From positions 1 through 10,852 of the forward strand of contig JAAXXJ010000086.1 in the NCBI GenBank assembly GCA_013334545.1: 10,852 bases of DNA, written 5' to 3'. The notes under the pieces are model-generated. The model worked only from the letters and a program-made list of their open reading frames with translations, ran no database searches and had not been told where the DNA came from. Shown here piece by piece: positions 1 through 6,196 of this stretch. This DNA is from Nitrospirota bacterium (GTDB taxonomy: Bacteria; Nitrospirota; UBA9217). Each line of letters starts with the position of its first letter. Positions within the stretch are counted from its first letter, which is position 1. Position numbers and translations under genes: made by a program.

Positions 1-351
1 GACATCGTCAGCTTCGACGCCTCCAGCTACCTGGACAAGGTCCTGCTCTATCCCGGGGAGATCAGGGAATTCTTCAGCCGCGGCGGAAGCCTTGCCTGGG
101 GCATTGTGCCCACGACCGCGTTCACCGGCAACGAGACCGCAGACAATCTGGTCGATGAGCTGGAAGTCGGGATACATCGGCTTGTTGACTCGGGGATCGA
201 CCGTACAATCATCCTGCGCCAGAGCCTCATCACGCCCTCCTGCGGACTGGGGAGCCTTACGCCGTCGCAGGCGGAGGCTATCCTGGAACTGACCAGGCAA
301 GTTTCGGATAAAATGCAGAGGGAGACAAAGACACGGGGACAGGGCGACTAG
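1..351 (+). CDS. Core MetE/UROD-fold methyltransferase, C-terminal part (5' truncated by window)
   Basis: An open frame runs from the first base to a TAG at 349-351, giving the last 116 residues of a protein that starts outside the window. It aligns without gaps to the C-terminus of the complete gene at 693-1736; a hand count gives about 71 identities in 108 positions (around 66%). Shared blocks are LAWGIVPT, LITPSCG and GSLTP. The PSCG cysteine corresponds to the last zinc ligand of cobalamin-independent methionine synthase (MetE), so the Zn/thiol-activating half of the active site appears kept. The family would move a methyl group to a thiol such as homocysteine; the methyl donor cannot be read from this fragment. 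It is probably one half of a tandem duplication. The two copies are separated by 341 bp and a separate promoter, so they need not be co-transcribed. The tail after the conserved helix (KTRGQGD) is unlike the paralog's. Confidence 0.85.
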   Translation, partial: DIVSFDASSYLDKVLLYPGEIREFFSRGGSLAWGIVPTTAFTGNETADNLVDELEVGIHRLVDSGIDRTIILRQSLITPSCGLGSLTPSQAEAILELTRQVSDKMQRETKTRGQGD

Positions 352-640
352 GATACAAAAGGACAAGGAGTAAATCAATTCCGGATCATCTCCAGAACAA
401 GATGGCATAATAAGTATCTCGGGCAATTACCGTCCGCATGAGGAAAATCACCTTAGTTTTCTTCTGCACCCCGGTCCAGAGGTCCGTGCAGGCATGCAGG
501 GGCGGTACAATTGACGAGTTTACTCGAGCATCGCAGCACTTCCCCTCGCACAGGTAGCATTCGGGGATGACGAACTTTCCCGAATACCTTTTCTTGAATC
601 CCGCGGTAAGTTCAAGTTTGCATTGTAATTTCCCCTTCCC
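352..640. other. 341-bp intergenic region (352-692); possible decayed or small minus-strand ORF
   Basis: No plus-strand gene fits between the two MetE-like paralogs. On the minus strand an open frame ends at 386; its nearest plausible ATG is at 694-692, which would give 102 residues. The stretch read from about 590 down to 390 looks more protein-like than most shadow frames: it has a cysteine-rich patch (CYLCEGKCC) and then alternating hydrophobic residues ending in YYAILFW, loosely like the end of a beta-barrel domain such as PilZ. That resemblance is by eye only. No good ribosome binding site or minus-strand promoter is visible, and the putative start overlaps the start of the downstream gene. 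The perfect inverted repeat CGAGT-tt-ACTCG lies within this stretch. No cobalamin or SAM riboswitch core was recognised. It may be a remnant or simply non-coding. Confidence 0.25.
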
Positions 641-651
641 GAATATATAAT
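623..651 (+). promoter_or_regulatory. Sigma70-type promoter of the second MetE-like gene
   Basis: TTGTAA at 623-628 and a perfect TATAAT at 646-651 are separated by 17 bp, the optimal sigma70 spacing. Transcription would start near 658, leaving a leader of about 35 nt before the ATG at 693. The element sits in an AT-richer patch of an otherwise GC-rich window. It implies that the second paralog and probably the TonB and DUF401 genes after it can be transcribed independently of the first paralog. Confidence 0.7.
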
Positions 652-692
652 GCAGTTTGCTCTGATAGCACCCATGAAAGGACCCCTGCTCC

Positions 693-1736
693 ATGTCCCA
701 TGATTTCAACTGCATAGCCACCGGCATCGGCAGCCTGCCGATCACCGATCCTGACGAGGCAGCGACGCTATCGCTCCAGTACCTCCCCGAGGCGCCGATC
801 TGGCCCCAGCTCCCGCAGCGGAGCTTCCATGAGCATATGGACGGCCAGTACAGCGAGTCCCTGCCCGGCATCGTTGTTGACGAGAAAAAGCGGCGTTTCT
901 CCTTCGACACCTCGAAGGACCTCACGCCTGAGCTGGAGAAATTCTTCCAGCATTACCTGGAAAAGGACTATGCCTTCTTCAGGATATCGGAGGACTATGC
1001 GGCCGGGTTTTACGGTTTCGAGCGGGCTATCAGGAAAGGCCTGCCGAAACAGGCACGGTTCATCAAAGGCAGCATCACCGGCCCCCTCACCGCGGGCATT
1101 TCGTTCAAGGACGAGACCGGCAAGGATATCATCCACAACGACGTGGTGTTCGACGCTGTCGTAAAGGGCCTGGCCATGAAGGCCGCATGGCAGATCGAGA
1201 CGTTCAAGCCCTTCGGCCTGCCGGTCATCATCTTTATCGACGAGCCTGCCATGGAGTCGCTCGGCTCGGCTTTCTCCGCGGCATCGCCCGAGATGGTTAC
1301 GGAAAAACTGGACGAGATCATCGACGCCATCCACGAGCTCGGCGGTATCGCCGGCATCCATTGCTGCGGCAACGCTGACTGGCCCATGATCTTCAACACG
1401 AAGACGGACATCGTGAACTTCGACGCCTTCGCGTATGTCGAGAAGGTCCTGCTCTATCCCGACGACATCAGGAAGTTCTATGCCCGCGGCGGAGCGCTCG
1501 CCTGGGGCATCGTGCCGACCGGCGCGTTCACCGGCAAGGAAACGGCCGACACGCTGATCGAACGGCTGGAGACGAACATGAAGCGGCTGGAAGGTACCGG
1601 CATCGACCGGAAGACCATCCTCAGCCAATGCCTCATCACGCCGTCCTGCGGAATGGGAAGCCTCACGCCCGAGCAGTCGCTGGCGATCCTGAAGCTGACG
1701 CGCGAGGTCTCGGACCGGATGCAGAAGAAGATCTAG
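693..1736 (+). CDS. Core MetE/UROD-fold methyltransferase (probable folate-independent methionine synthase-like protein)
   Basis: This 347-residue cytosolic protein has the length of the isolated catalytic barrel of cobalamin-independent methionine synthase, without the N-terminal barrel of full MetE (about 750 residues). Recognisable parts are GIGSLP near the N-terminus (11-16), GSITGPLTAG (126-135), the IDEP loop (182-185), H223-x-C225 in IHCCGN, and C319 in PSCG. The HxC pair and the late cysteine match the MetE zinc site, which binds and activates the homocysteine thiol. By analogy with short 'core MetE' proteins of anaerobes, the methyl donor may be a methyl-corrinoid protein rather than methyl-tetrahydrofolate; that is inference, and a methyltransferase acting on another thiol is possible. 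The ATG at 693 has AAAGGA about 10 nt upstream and follows the promoter at 623-651. It is a paralog of the gene ending at 351. The nearest following gene (TonB family) starts 86 bp after its stop. Confidence 0.88.
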   Translation: MSHDFNCIATGIGSLPITDPDEAATLSLQYLPEAPIWPQLPQRSFHEHMDGQYSESLPGIVVDEKKRRFSFDTSKDLTPELEKFFQHYLEKDYAFFRISEDYAAGFYGFERAIRKGLPKQARFIKGSITGPLTAGISFKDETGKDIIHNDVVFDAVVKGLAMKAAWQIETFKPFGLPVIIFIDEPAMESLGSAFSAASPEMVTEKLDEIIDAIHELGGIAGIHCCGNADWPMIFNTKTDIVNFDAFAYVEKVLLYPDDIRKFYARGGALAWGIVPTGAFTGKETADTLIERLETNMKRLEGTGIDRKTILSQCLITPSCGMGSLTPEQSLAILKLTREVSDRMQKKI

Positions 1737-1774
1737 ACGCGGGGAAACGGCTGAACATGCATCGAACGATACTC

Positions 1775-1802
1775 GGATCCCGGATCCCGGACCCCGGGCC
1801 CC
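1775..1802. repeat. Four tandem 7-bp GC-rich near-palindromic units
   Basis: The heptamers GGATCCC, GGATCCC, GGACCCC and GGGCCCC run head to tail between the MetE-like gene and the TonB-family gene. Each unit is almost self-complementary, so the RNA could fold in several registers, and one-base steps separate successive variants. If the TonB gene started at the in-frame ATG at 1757, this stretch would be translated as a proline-rich run, which is not convincing as an N-terminus ahead of the membrane anchor. It is more likely intergenic. Confidence 0.6.
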
Positions 1803-1822
1803 TGCCCCCTTACCCCCGGGAT

Positions 1823-2632
1823 ATGATGCTCCGCTCCCAACATGTCACGCGGTTCATCATCGTCTCCCTTGGGCTGCATTTTCTGTTCTTCGCCGCCGTG
1901 CTCAGGGTGACCAGCAACACAGACATGTCCCTGCCCACGCTCACGCCCGTGGACATCGTGAACCTGCCGAAGAACGTCATCGAGAAGCTGCCGCCTGTTG
2001 AGGCGCGGCCGGCACCCATGCCGGTCACGCCGCAGGTTTCACCGCGCCCGATCCCCGAGCAGACCACGCGTCCGGAAAGCATCCCCGGACCGAAGCACTT
2101 CGGAACATCGCCGGACATTGCCCTTCCCCGAACAACGCCGCCGCAGGGCCTGCCCGAGGGCAGCGACAAGGGAACGTCGATGACCGGCAAGCCCGACACG
2201 GGCGTTCACGCACCAGGCAAAGGACCGCTCCCATTCCTCAGCCAGGCCGACATCGATGAGTTCGCCCGCAAGGGAATGCCGGAAAAAAAACCAGGCGACG
2301 ACTCAGTCACCCTGGACACCAGCGAGTTCAAGTTCATCTCCTACAACCGCTGGCTCAAGATCAGGGTAGAGAGCGTCCTCAGATACCCCGAGCTTGCGGC
2401 CCTCTCCGGCCTCCAGGGAACGCTCTATATCCAGTTCGATATCATGAAGGACGGGTCGCTTGGAAATCTCGAGCTCCTCAGGTCATCGGGCTACAAGATC
2501 CTGGACGACGAAGCGCTCCGCGCGATCCGCAATTCCGCCCCCTTCCAGCCCCTCCCTGATGCATGGAAGATGGACCGGTACACGATCCGGGCCGCGGTCC
2601 TGTTCTACCTCAGCGAGGCATACATCCGGTGA
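1823..2632 (+). CDS. TonB-family energy transducer-like protein
   Basis: The 269-residue product has the classic TonB layout: a short cytoplasmic start, one membrane anchor (about residues 10-28, FIIVSLGLHFLFFAAVL), a long proline-rich periplasmic linker (about 56-115, many RP, TP and PxP pairs), and a C-terminal TonB domain (about 175-262). That domain includes YNRWLKIRVESVLRYP, the GTLYIQFDIMKDGSL strand pair, the DDEALRAIRNSAPFQPLP helix region and a final YTIRAAVLFYL strand. Such proteins pass proton-motive energy from ExbB/ExbD in the inner membrane to outer-membrane receptors; no exbB, exbD or receptor gene is in the window, so the partner is unknown. The start is uncertain: ATG 1823 or 1826 puts the anchor near the N-terminus but has a poor Shine-Dalgarno, while in-frame ATG 1757 would add 22 residues read from the heptamer repeat. 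Its stop overlaps the start of the DUF401 gene by 4 nt, so the two are probably translationally coupled. Confidence 0.85.
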   Translation: MMLRSQHVTRFIIVSLGLHFLFFAAVLRVTSNTDMSLPTLTPVDIVNLPKNVIEKLPPVEARPAPMPVTPQVSPRPIPEQTTRPESIPGPKHFGTSPDIALPRTTPPQGLPEGSDKGTSMTGKPDTGVHAPGKGPLPFLSQADIDEFARKGMPEKKPGDDSVTLDTSEFKFISYNRWLKIRVESVLRYPELAALSGLQGTLYIQFDIMKDGSLGNLELLRSSGYKILDDEALRAIRNSAPFQPLPDAWKMDRYTIRAAVLFYLSEAYIR

Positions 2633-3825
2633 GCGACCTGGTCAGGATCGGCGCAGCCTTCGTCCTCATCATCGCGCTCCTGCGCATCCGCTGGAACCTC
2701 GGGATTGTCATGCTCCTGGCCTCCGCCCTGCTCGGGGCGCTTTACGGCATCGGGCCGGTCGCACAGCTCCTTGCCATGGCCAGGGCCGGGGCAGACCCCG
2801 TGACCCTGAACCTCGTCGGGGCACTGGTCCTCATCATGGTGCTCGAGAACATCATCCGGAAGCGCGGCCTGCTGAAGCAGATGACCGCATCGCTCTCCCG
2901 CCTTGCCCGGGACCGCAGGATCTCCATGGCCATCCTCCCGGGCGTCATCGGGCTCCTTCCGTCTGCCGGCGGCGCTGCCTTCTCGGCGCCCATGGTACAG
3001 GAGGCGTCCAGCGGGATCGCGGTCTCCCCGGAACGCCGCGCCTTCATCAACTATTGGTTCCGCCATATCTGGGAGTACATCTCGCCGCTCTACCCCGGCA
3101 TCATCCTGGCTGCCGCGGTGACCAGGTTACCGCTCAACAGCCTGCTGCTCTCCCAGCTACCCCTCCCCATCGCGGTCGTTGTCATCGGCGCCCTGTTCTG
3201 CTTCCGGGGCGTCGAAGGGCACGCCATGCCTCGTGGACGGGAGAAGGGCGATGCGAGGGACCTCGTTGTCTCGCTCCTGCCGATCATTGCGTCCCTCGTC
3301 CTGGTCGTGGTCTTCAAGCTCAACCTATCCGCCGCCATGGCGGCCATCGTCATCGCGCTCTTCGCCATCTACCGGTATTCCCTGTCGGAGATCGGAACGG
3401 CGATCAGGGAAAGTATCTCCCTGAACGTCATCCTGATGGTCTTCGGCATCATGGCCTTCAAGTACATGCTCGACGCCTCAGGGGCCATCGAGGCCCTGCC
3501 GCGGTTCTTCCGTGAAAGCGGACTGCCGCCCGTGGCGATCTACGTTGCCCTTCCGTTCGTGGTGGGGCTCCTCACCGGGCTGACCGTGGGGTTCGTGGGC
3601 TCCACGTTCCCGATCATCACGGCCATGACGGGGGGGCATCCGGACGCGGCGACGGTGACCTTTGCCTTCGCCAGCGGATTCGCCGGTGTGATGCTCTCGC
3701 CCACCCATCTCTGTCTGCTGCTCACGGTCCAGTACTTCAGGGCAGACCTTGCCGGAACCTACCGGCTGATGTATGTGCCGGTGCTGATCCTGTTCCTCGT
3801 CGGACTGGTCCGCTACCTGATCTGA
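2629..3825 (+). CDS. DUF401 family integral membrane protein (ion-transporter-like)
   Basis: This is a polytopic inner-membrane protein of 398 residues with about ten hydrophobic segments. I recognise the DUF401 family by the conserved block GLLPSAGGAAFSAPMV (about 108-123), followed by NYWFRHIWEY (141-150) and a later GFAGVMLSPTHLCL segment. DUF401 proteins resemble the ion-transporter (IT/gluconate-permease-like) superfamily, but no substrate is established, and none should be assumed here. The GTG start at 2629 is chosen because it gives the 4-nt GTGA overlap with the TonB-family stop; the upstream in-frame ATG at 2563 would add 22 polar residues that duplicate TonB coding sequence in another frame. 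Translational coupling to a TonB protein suggests a joint envelope or transport role, but this is context only. No clear terminator follows. Confidence 0.85.
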   Translation: MSDLVRIGAAFVLIIALLRIRWNLGIVMLLASALLGALYGIGPVAQLLAMARAGADPVTLNLVGALVLIMVLENIIRKRGLLKQMTASLSRLARDRRISMAILPGVIGLLPSAGGAAFSAPMVQEASSGIAVSPERRAFINYWFRHIWEYISPLYPGIILAAAVTRLPLNSLLLSQLPLPIAVVVIGALFCFRGVEGHAMPRGREKGDARDLVVSLLPIIASLVLVVVFKLNLSAAMAAIVIALFAIYRYSLSEIGTAIRESISLNVILMVFGIMAFKYMLDASGAIEALPRFFRESGLPPVAIYVALPFVVGLLTGLTVGFVGSTFPIITAMTGGHPDAATVTFAFASGFAGVMLSPTHLCLLLTVQYFRADLAGTYRLMYVPVLILFLVGLVRYLI

Positions 3826-3848
3826 CCCGATTTCCGTCTGCCGCTGCC

Positions 3849-3877
3849 TTGTCATTCCGGTCCGGGTACAGTTTACT
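3849..3877 (+). promoter_or_regulatory. Possible sigma70-like promoter of the SpoIIAA-like gene
   Basis: TTGTCA (5 of 6 to consensus) at 3849-3854 and TTTACT (4 of 6) at 3872-3877 are 17 bp apart, in the 131-bp gap before the gene at 3957. The leader would be about 70 nt. The -10 is weak, so this is a candidate only. Confidence 0.4.
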
Positions 3878-3956
3878 ATCTTACTAAGCTGCCCTTCGCT
3901 CCCGGCGTTTCCCATGGCGCAACGGCCATCGGGGACCGGAGCTTCGGAGACGTGCC

Positions 3957-4355
3957 ATGCCGATCACCTATGCGATAGACCGAACGCGCCGCACCGTGTA
4001 TGCCGGCGCCAGCGGTGTCCTGACGCCGCGGGACCTGTTCACCTATCAGAACGAGGTCTGGTCGGCGCCGGAGCTCCGGGGATACAATGAATGCGTTGAT
4101 ATGCTGGCGGTGACGGATATCGAAGGAGCGACCGACAGCAACATGAAGGCTCTGGCGGAACTGTCCGCCCGTATGGACGACCCCTTAGCGAAGTCCAAGT
4201 TTGCCATCATCGCACGTGAGGACCTCCATTATGGCCTTGCCCGCATGTATGAGGCCTATCGGAGCATGCAGCCGATGAACACCCGGACGTTGGCGATCTT
4301 CCGGACGCGAGAAGATGCCTTGCGCTGGCTTTCCGGGGAAAGCACTGCCTCCTGA
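3957..4355 (+). CDS. Small SpoIIAA/STAS-like domain protein, function unknown
   Basis: A soluble 132-residue protein with no signal peptide or membrane segment. It opens with MPITYAIDRTRRTVYAGASG and continues with LTPRDLFTYQNEVW, a CVDMLAVTDIEG strand-loop, AIIAREDLHYGLARMYEAYR, and an IFRTREDALRWL end. This order (short N-terminal hairpin, helix, V-D-L strand, 'YG-ARMYE' helix, final 'EDALRWL' helix) is what I associate with SpoIIAA-like/STAS-like proteins of the lipid-binding or anti-anti-sigma fold. The conserved phosphorylatable serine of true anti-anti-sigma factors is not evident, so a regulatory role is not supported. The ATG is preceded by GGAGA with 6-nt spacing, a good ribosome binding site. 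It stands alone between DUF401 and the rpsF operon, with its own weak promoter candidate. The family call is by eye. Confidence 0.7.
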   Translation: MPITYAIDRTRRTVYAGASGVLTPRDLFTYQNEVWSAPELRGYNECVDMLAVTDIEGATDSNMKALAELSARMDDPLAKSKFAIIAREDLHYGLARMYEAYRSMQPMNTRTLAIFRTREDALRWLSGESTAS

Positions 4356-4470
4356 TCGCGTAATGATCGGTCCGCCGGCGCTCCCGGCTCGCACTCGCTC
4401 GATACCCCCTTTAAGACCAGGCATTCCCGCTTGCCATCTATAGATCACGATCTCCTCAATAGCGAGAAAA

Positions 4471-4501
4471 TTGCTTGCATTTCGAGCCTTCCTGTGATAA
4501 T
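4471..4501 (+). promoter_or_regulatory. Extended -10 promoter of the rpsF operon
   Basis: TGTGATAAT at 4493-4501 combines a TGn extension with GATAAT (5 of 6 to the -10 consensus). Upstream, TTGCTTGCAT at 4471-4480 offers -35 options at 19-bp (TTGCTT) or 15-bp (TTGCAT) spacing, neither ideal, as expected for an extended -10 promoter. Transcription from about 4508 would give a leader of roughly 107 nt before rpsF. The surrounding patch is AT-rich compared with neighbouring genes. Confidence 0.6.
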
Positions 4502-4535
4502 TTACCGGTCTTCAAATGAGTAAGGTCGATTCCCA

Positions 4536-4591
4536 CGGTCGCCGCACCGGACCGCCCGGGATTACTCCTTGCTCCCCGCCGGTCGGGGGGC
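4536..4591 (+). promoter_or_regulatory. Structured 5' leader of rpsF (candidate S6:S18 autoregulatory element)
   Basis: Two hairpins lie just before the ribosome binding site. The first pairs CGGTC (4536-4540) with GACCG (4550-4554) around a loop containing CCG. The second pairs GCTCCCCG (4571-4578) with CGGGGGGC (4584-4591), eight pairs including one G-U, around the loop CCGGT, and ends 10 nt before AAGGAGG (4602-4608). Leaders of bacterial rpsF operons are known to carry an S6:S18-binding motif with an unpaired CCG, which feeds back on translation. The position and the exposed CCG fit that idea, but I have not matched the published consensus base by base. Confidence 0.4.
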
Positions 4592-4614
4592 TATAACCCA
4601 GAAGGAGGCAGCAT

Positions 4615-5010
4615 ATGTCGATTTATGAGTCCATCTTCATCATCAACCCCAACCTCTCGGACGACGAGACCAACGCCGTCATCAAGAAAATGCAGGACGT
4701 AGCAGCGAAGCAGGGCGCAGAGATGCTCAAGTTCGAGGACTGGGGCAAGAAGAAGCTTGCCTATGAGATCAAGAAGCAGAAGCGCGGCCATTACGTGTTC
4801 TTCCAGTTCAAGGGAGCGCCCGCTGCAGTAGCCGAACTCGAGCGCACGTACAAGATGACCGATGCGGTCATCAAGTTCCTCACCGTCAGGCTCGAGAAGG
4901 AACTGCGCGTCAAGGCGCCGCCGAAGCCGAAGAAGGAAAAACCCGCAGCGGCCGCCAGCAGCAGGCCGTCGAGCGAGCACCGCTCATCCAGCGAGCACCG
5001 CTCGGCCTAA
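4615..5010 (+). CDS. rpsF: 30S ribosomal protein S6
   Basis: The first about 98 residues are a complete S6 ferredoxin-like domain: YESIFIINPNLSD at the N-terminus, KKLAYEIKKQKRGHYV in the middle, and VIKFLTVRLEKE at the end of the core. S6 binds S18 and helps assemble the platform of the 30S subunit. The total length of 131 includes a low-complexity tail from about residue 100: a Lys/Pro/Ala stretch (KAPPKPKKEKPAAAA) and a Ser/Glu/His/Arg repeat. In E. coli the S6 C-terminus receives added glutamates; nothing here indicates this. Translation starts at an ATG with a near-perfect AAGGAGG 6 nt upstream. It is the first gene of the rpsF-ssb-rpsR operon, 42 bp before ssb. Confidence 0.97.
   Translation: MSIYESIFIINPNLSDDETNAVIKKMQDVAAKQGAEMLKFEDWGKKKLAYEIKKQKRGHYVFFQFKGAPAAVAELERTYKMTDAVIKFLTVRLEKELRVKAPPKPKKEKPAAAASSRPSSEHRSSSEHRSA
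4972..5003 (+). repeat. 14-bp direct repeat in the rpsF tail
   Basis: AGCGAGCACCGCTC occurs at 4972-4985 and again at 4990-5003, an 18-bp period that keeps the frame and encodes SSEHRS twice. It is a recent in-frame duplication in the non-conserved tail of S6. The unit itself contains the inverted pair GAGCG/CGCTC-like ends. Confidence 0.7.
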
Positions 5011-5052
5011 TCCCTACGTCCCTGCGCACCGCCGGGACCAGGAAGGAGCAGC

Positions 5053-5466
5053 ATGAACAGCTTCAACAAGGTGATCCTCCTCGGCAATCTCACCCGCGAC
5101 CCCGAGGTCCGGTATACGCCCAGCGGCACCGCCGTGGCAAGCTTTGCCATTGCGGTGAACCGGCGGTACAAGCAGGGCGAGGAGACCAAGGACGAGGTCA
5201 GCTATATCGACATCGTCGTGTTCGGGAAAACGGCCGAGAACTGCGGCCAGTACCTGAACAAGGGGGACGCCATCCTGGTCGAAGGCAGGCTGCAGCAGCG
5301 CCGGTGGGATGACAAGGATTCAGGTCAGAAGCGCAGCAAGGTCGAGGTTGTCGCGCAGCTCGTCAATTTCATGCCGAAACGCTCCGGCCAGGCCGGCCAG
5401 AGCGCGAAACAGGAGCAGGAACCCATGCCCGAGCCGCCCGTGGACGAGGGGGAGATCCCGTTCTAG
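5053..5466 (+). CDS. ssb: Single-stranded DNA-binding protein
   Basis: A 137-residue SSB with an N-terminal OB-fold of about 108 residues. It begins MNSFNKVILLGNLTRDPEVR and has the typical GTAVASFAIAVNRRY, YIDIVVFGKTAENCGQYL and KGDAILVEGRLQQRRW stretches. A short Gln/Glu/Pro linker leads to the acidic tip DEGEIPF, the variant of DDDIPF that recruits replication and repair proteins. The protein forms tetramers on single-stranded DNA during replication, recombination and repair. The ATG is preceded by AAGGAG at close spacing. Its place between rpsF and rpsR is the common arrangement in many bacterial phyla, and co-transcription with them is likely because the gaps are 42 and 57 bp with no terminator. 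Confidence 0.97.
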   Translation: MNSFNKVILLGNLTRDPEVRYTPSGTAVASFAIAVNRRYKQGEETKDEVSYIDIVVFGKTAENCGQYLNKGDAILVEGRLQQRRWDDKDSGQKRSKVEVVAQLVNFMPKRSGQAGQSAKQEQEPMPEPPVDEGEIPF

Positions 5467-5523
5467 ACTGTCCGCAGCACCCGGCAGGATTGGCATTACA
5501 ACCATTTTACGAGGAGCACTTCC

Positions 5524-5910
5524 ATGGCAGAAACACCAGAAAGAACACCGTCTGCACCCGGCCCGTCTTCACCCAGGCCGTCGTCACCCTCATCTTCCCG
5601 GCCGTCCGGGTTCCGTCCATCGGGACCCCGGTCATCCGAGGGCGGCAGGCCCCGGGACTCGCGCCCCGGCGGTCCCCACAAGAAGCGGTTCCAGGTCAGG
5701 AAAAAGGTCTGCCGGTTCTGCGTCGACAAGGCGCCTTTTATCGACTACAAGGACCTCAAGACCGTAAAGTTCTTCATCACCGAGCGCGGCAAGATCCTTC
5801 CCCGCCGCATTTCCGGCAACTGCGCCCGCCACCAGCGGGAGATCACCGTTGCCATCCAGCGGGGCAGGAACATCGCCCTCCTGCCGTTCTCGGGAGAGAA
5901 GACCAGCTAG
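5524..5910 (+). CDS. rpsR: 30S ribosomal protein S18 with long Ser/Pro-rich N-terminal extension
   Basis: The conserved S18 core starts near residue 52 (KKRFQVRKKVCRFC) and runs through IDYKDLKTVKFFITERGKI and PRRISGNCARHQREITVAI, to the usual end LLPF. S18 pairs with S6 on the 30S platform. Usual S18 length is about 75-90 residues; this one has 128 because of a roughly 50-residue N-terminal extension rich in Ser, Pro, Gly and Arg that is predicted to be disordered. C63, C66, C100 and H103 form the CxxC...CxxH set seen in zinc-binding (C+) S18 proteins. The ATG at 5524 is supported by GAGGAG 7 nt upstream, and the extension is therefore translated rather than an annotation artefact. An internal start at the core would lack such a site. 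It is the last gene before the terminator at 5939-5986. Confidence 0.96.
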   Translation: MAETPERTPSAPGPSSPRPSSPSSSRPSGFRPSGPRSSEGGRPRDSRPGGPHKKRFQVRKKVCRFCVDKAPFIDYKDLKTVKFFITERGKILPRRISGNCARHQREITVAIQRGRNIALLPFSGEKTS

Positions 5911-5938
5911 GCAGCACCGCAGCAGTTCGACATTTTCG

Positions 5939-5986
5939 AGGGAAACCCGGCCGTTGCCGAGCAGGTCACGGGGGTTTCCCTTTTTT
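5939..5986 (+). terminator. Intrinsic terminator of the rpsF-ssb-rpsR operon
   Basis: AGGGAAACCC (5939-5948) pairs perfectly with GGGTTTCCCT (5972-5981), a 10-bp stem around a 23-nt loop that can fold further. It runs straight into TTTTTT (5981-5986). It lies 28 nt after the rpsR stop. It separates rpsR from the DUF2232 gene, which usually belongs to the same locus, so readthrough or a second promoter would be needed for the latter. Confidence 0.88.
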
Positions 5987-6196
5987 CTTCGATCTTGTTC
6001 CACGGTTTTTCAAAGGAACCGCGCTGATAGCATAGGGCAAAAGTATCTTGCCGCAAAAATGGGAAGGCCGCGCGGAAATCATAAAAGGTCTTTTCCGTTC
6101 CTTGCAGTCCTTGCGCCGGTGCTCCCGCGCGGACACAGCTTCTCACCGCCCTGTGCCTGCTTGAAGATATCAGATCTGTCACTTAGCGGAGATCCT

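Noticed and set aside
352..692. Cobalamin or SAM riboswitch upstream of the MetE-like gene
   Set aside because: Considered because of the gene's likely role, but no recognisable conserved core of either riboswitch class is present by eye.
768..1628. 286-residue minus-strand open frame inside the MetE-like gene
   Set aside because: It is a GC-driven shadow of a gene with clear family motifs on the plus strand; its translation shows no recognisable domain.
4374..4388. GCCGG-cgctc-CCGGC hairpin after the SpoIIAA-like gene
   Set aside because: Only five pairs and no T-run follows, so it is not supported as an intrinsic terminator.
6161..6190. TTGAAG as a possible -35 before the DUF2232 gene
   Set aside because: No -10-like hexamer lies at 15-19 bp spacing before the ATG at 6197.
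5849..6196. Upstream extension of the DUF2232 frame to ATG 5849
   Set aside because: It would read through the rpsR end and its intrinsic terminator; ATG 6197 has a ribosome binding site and precedes the first membrane helix.
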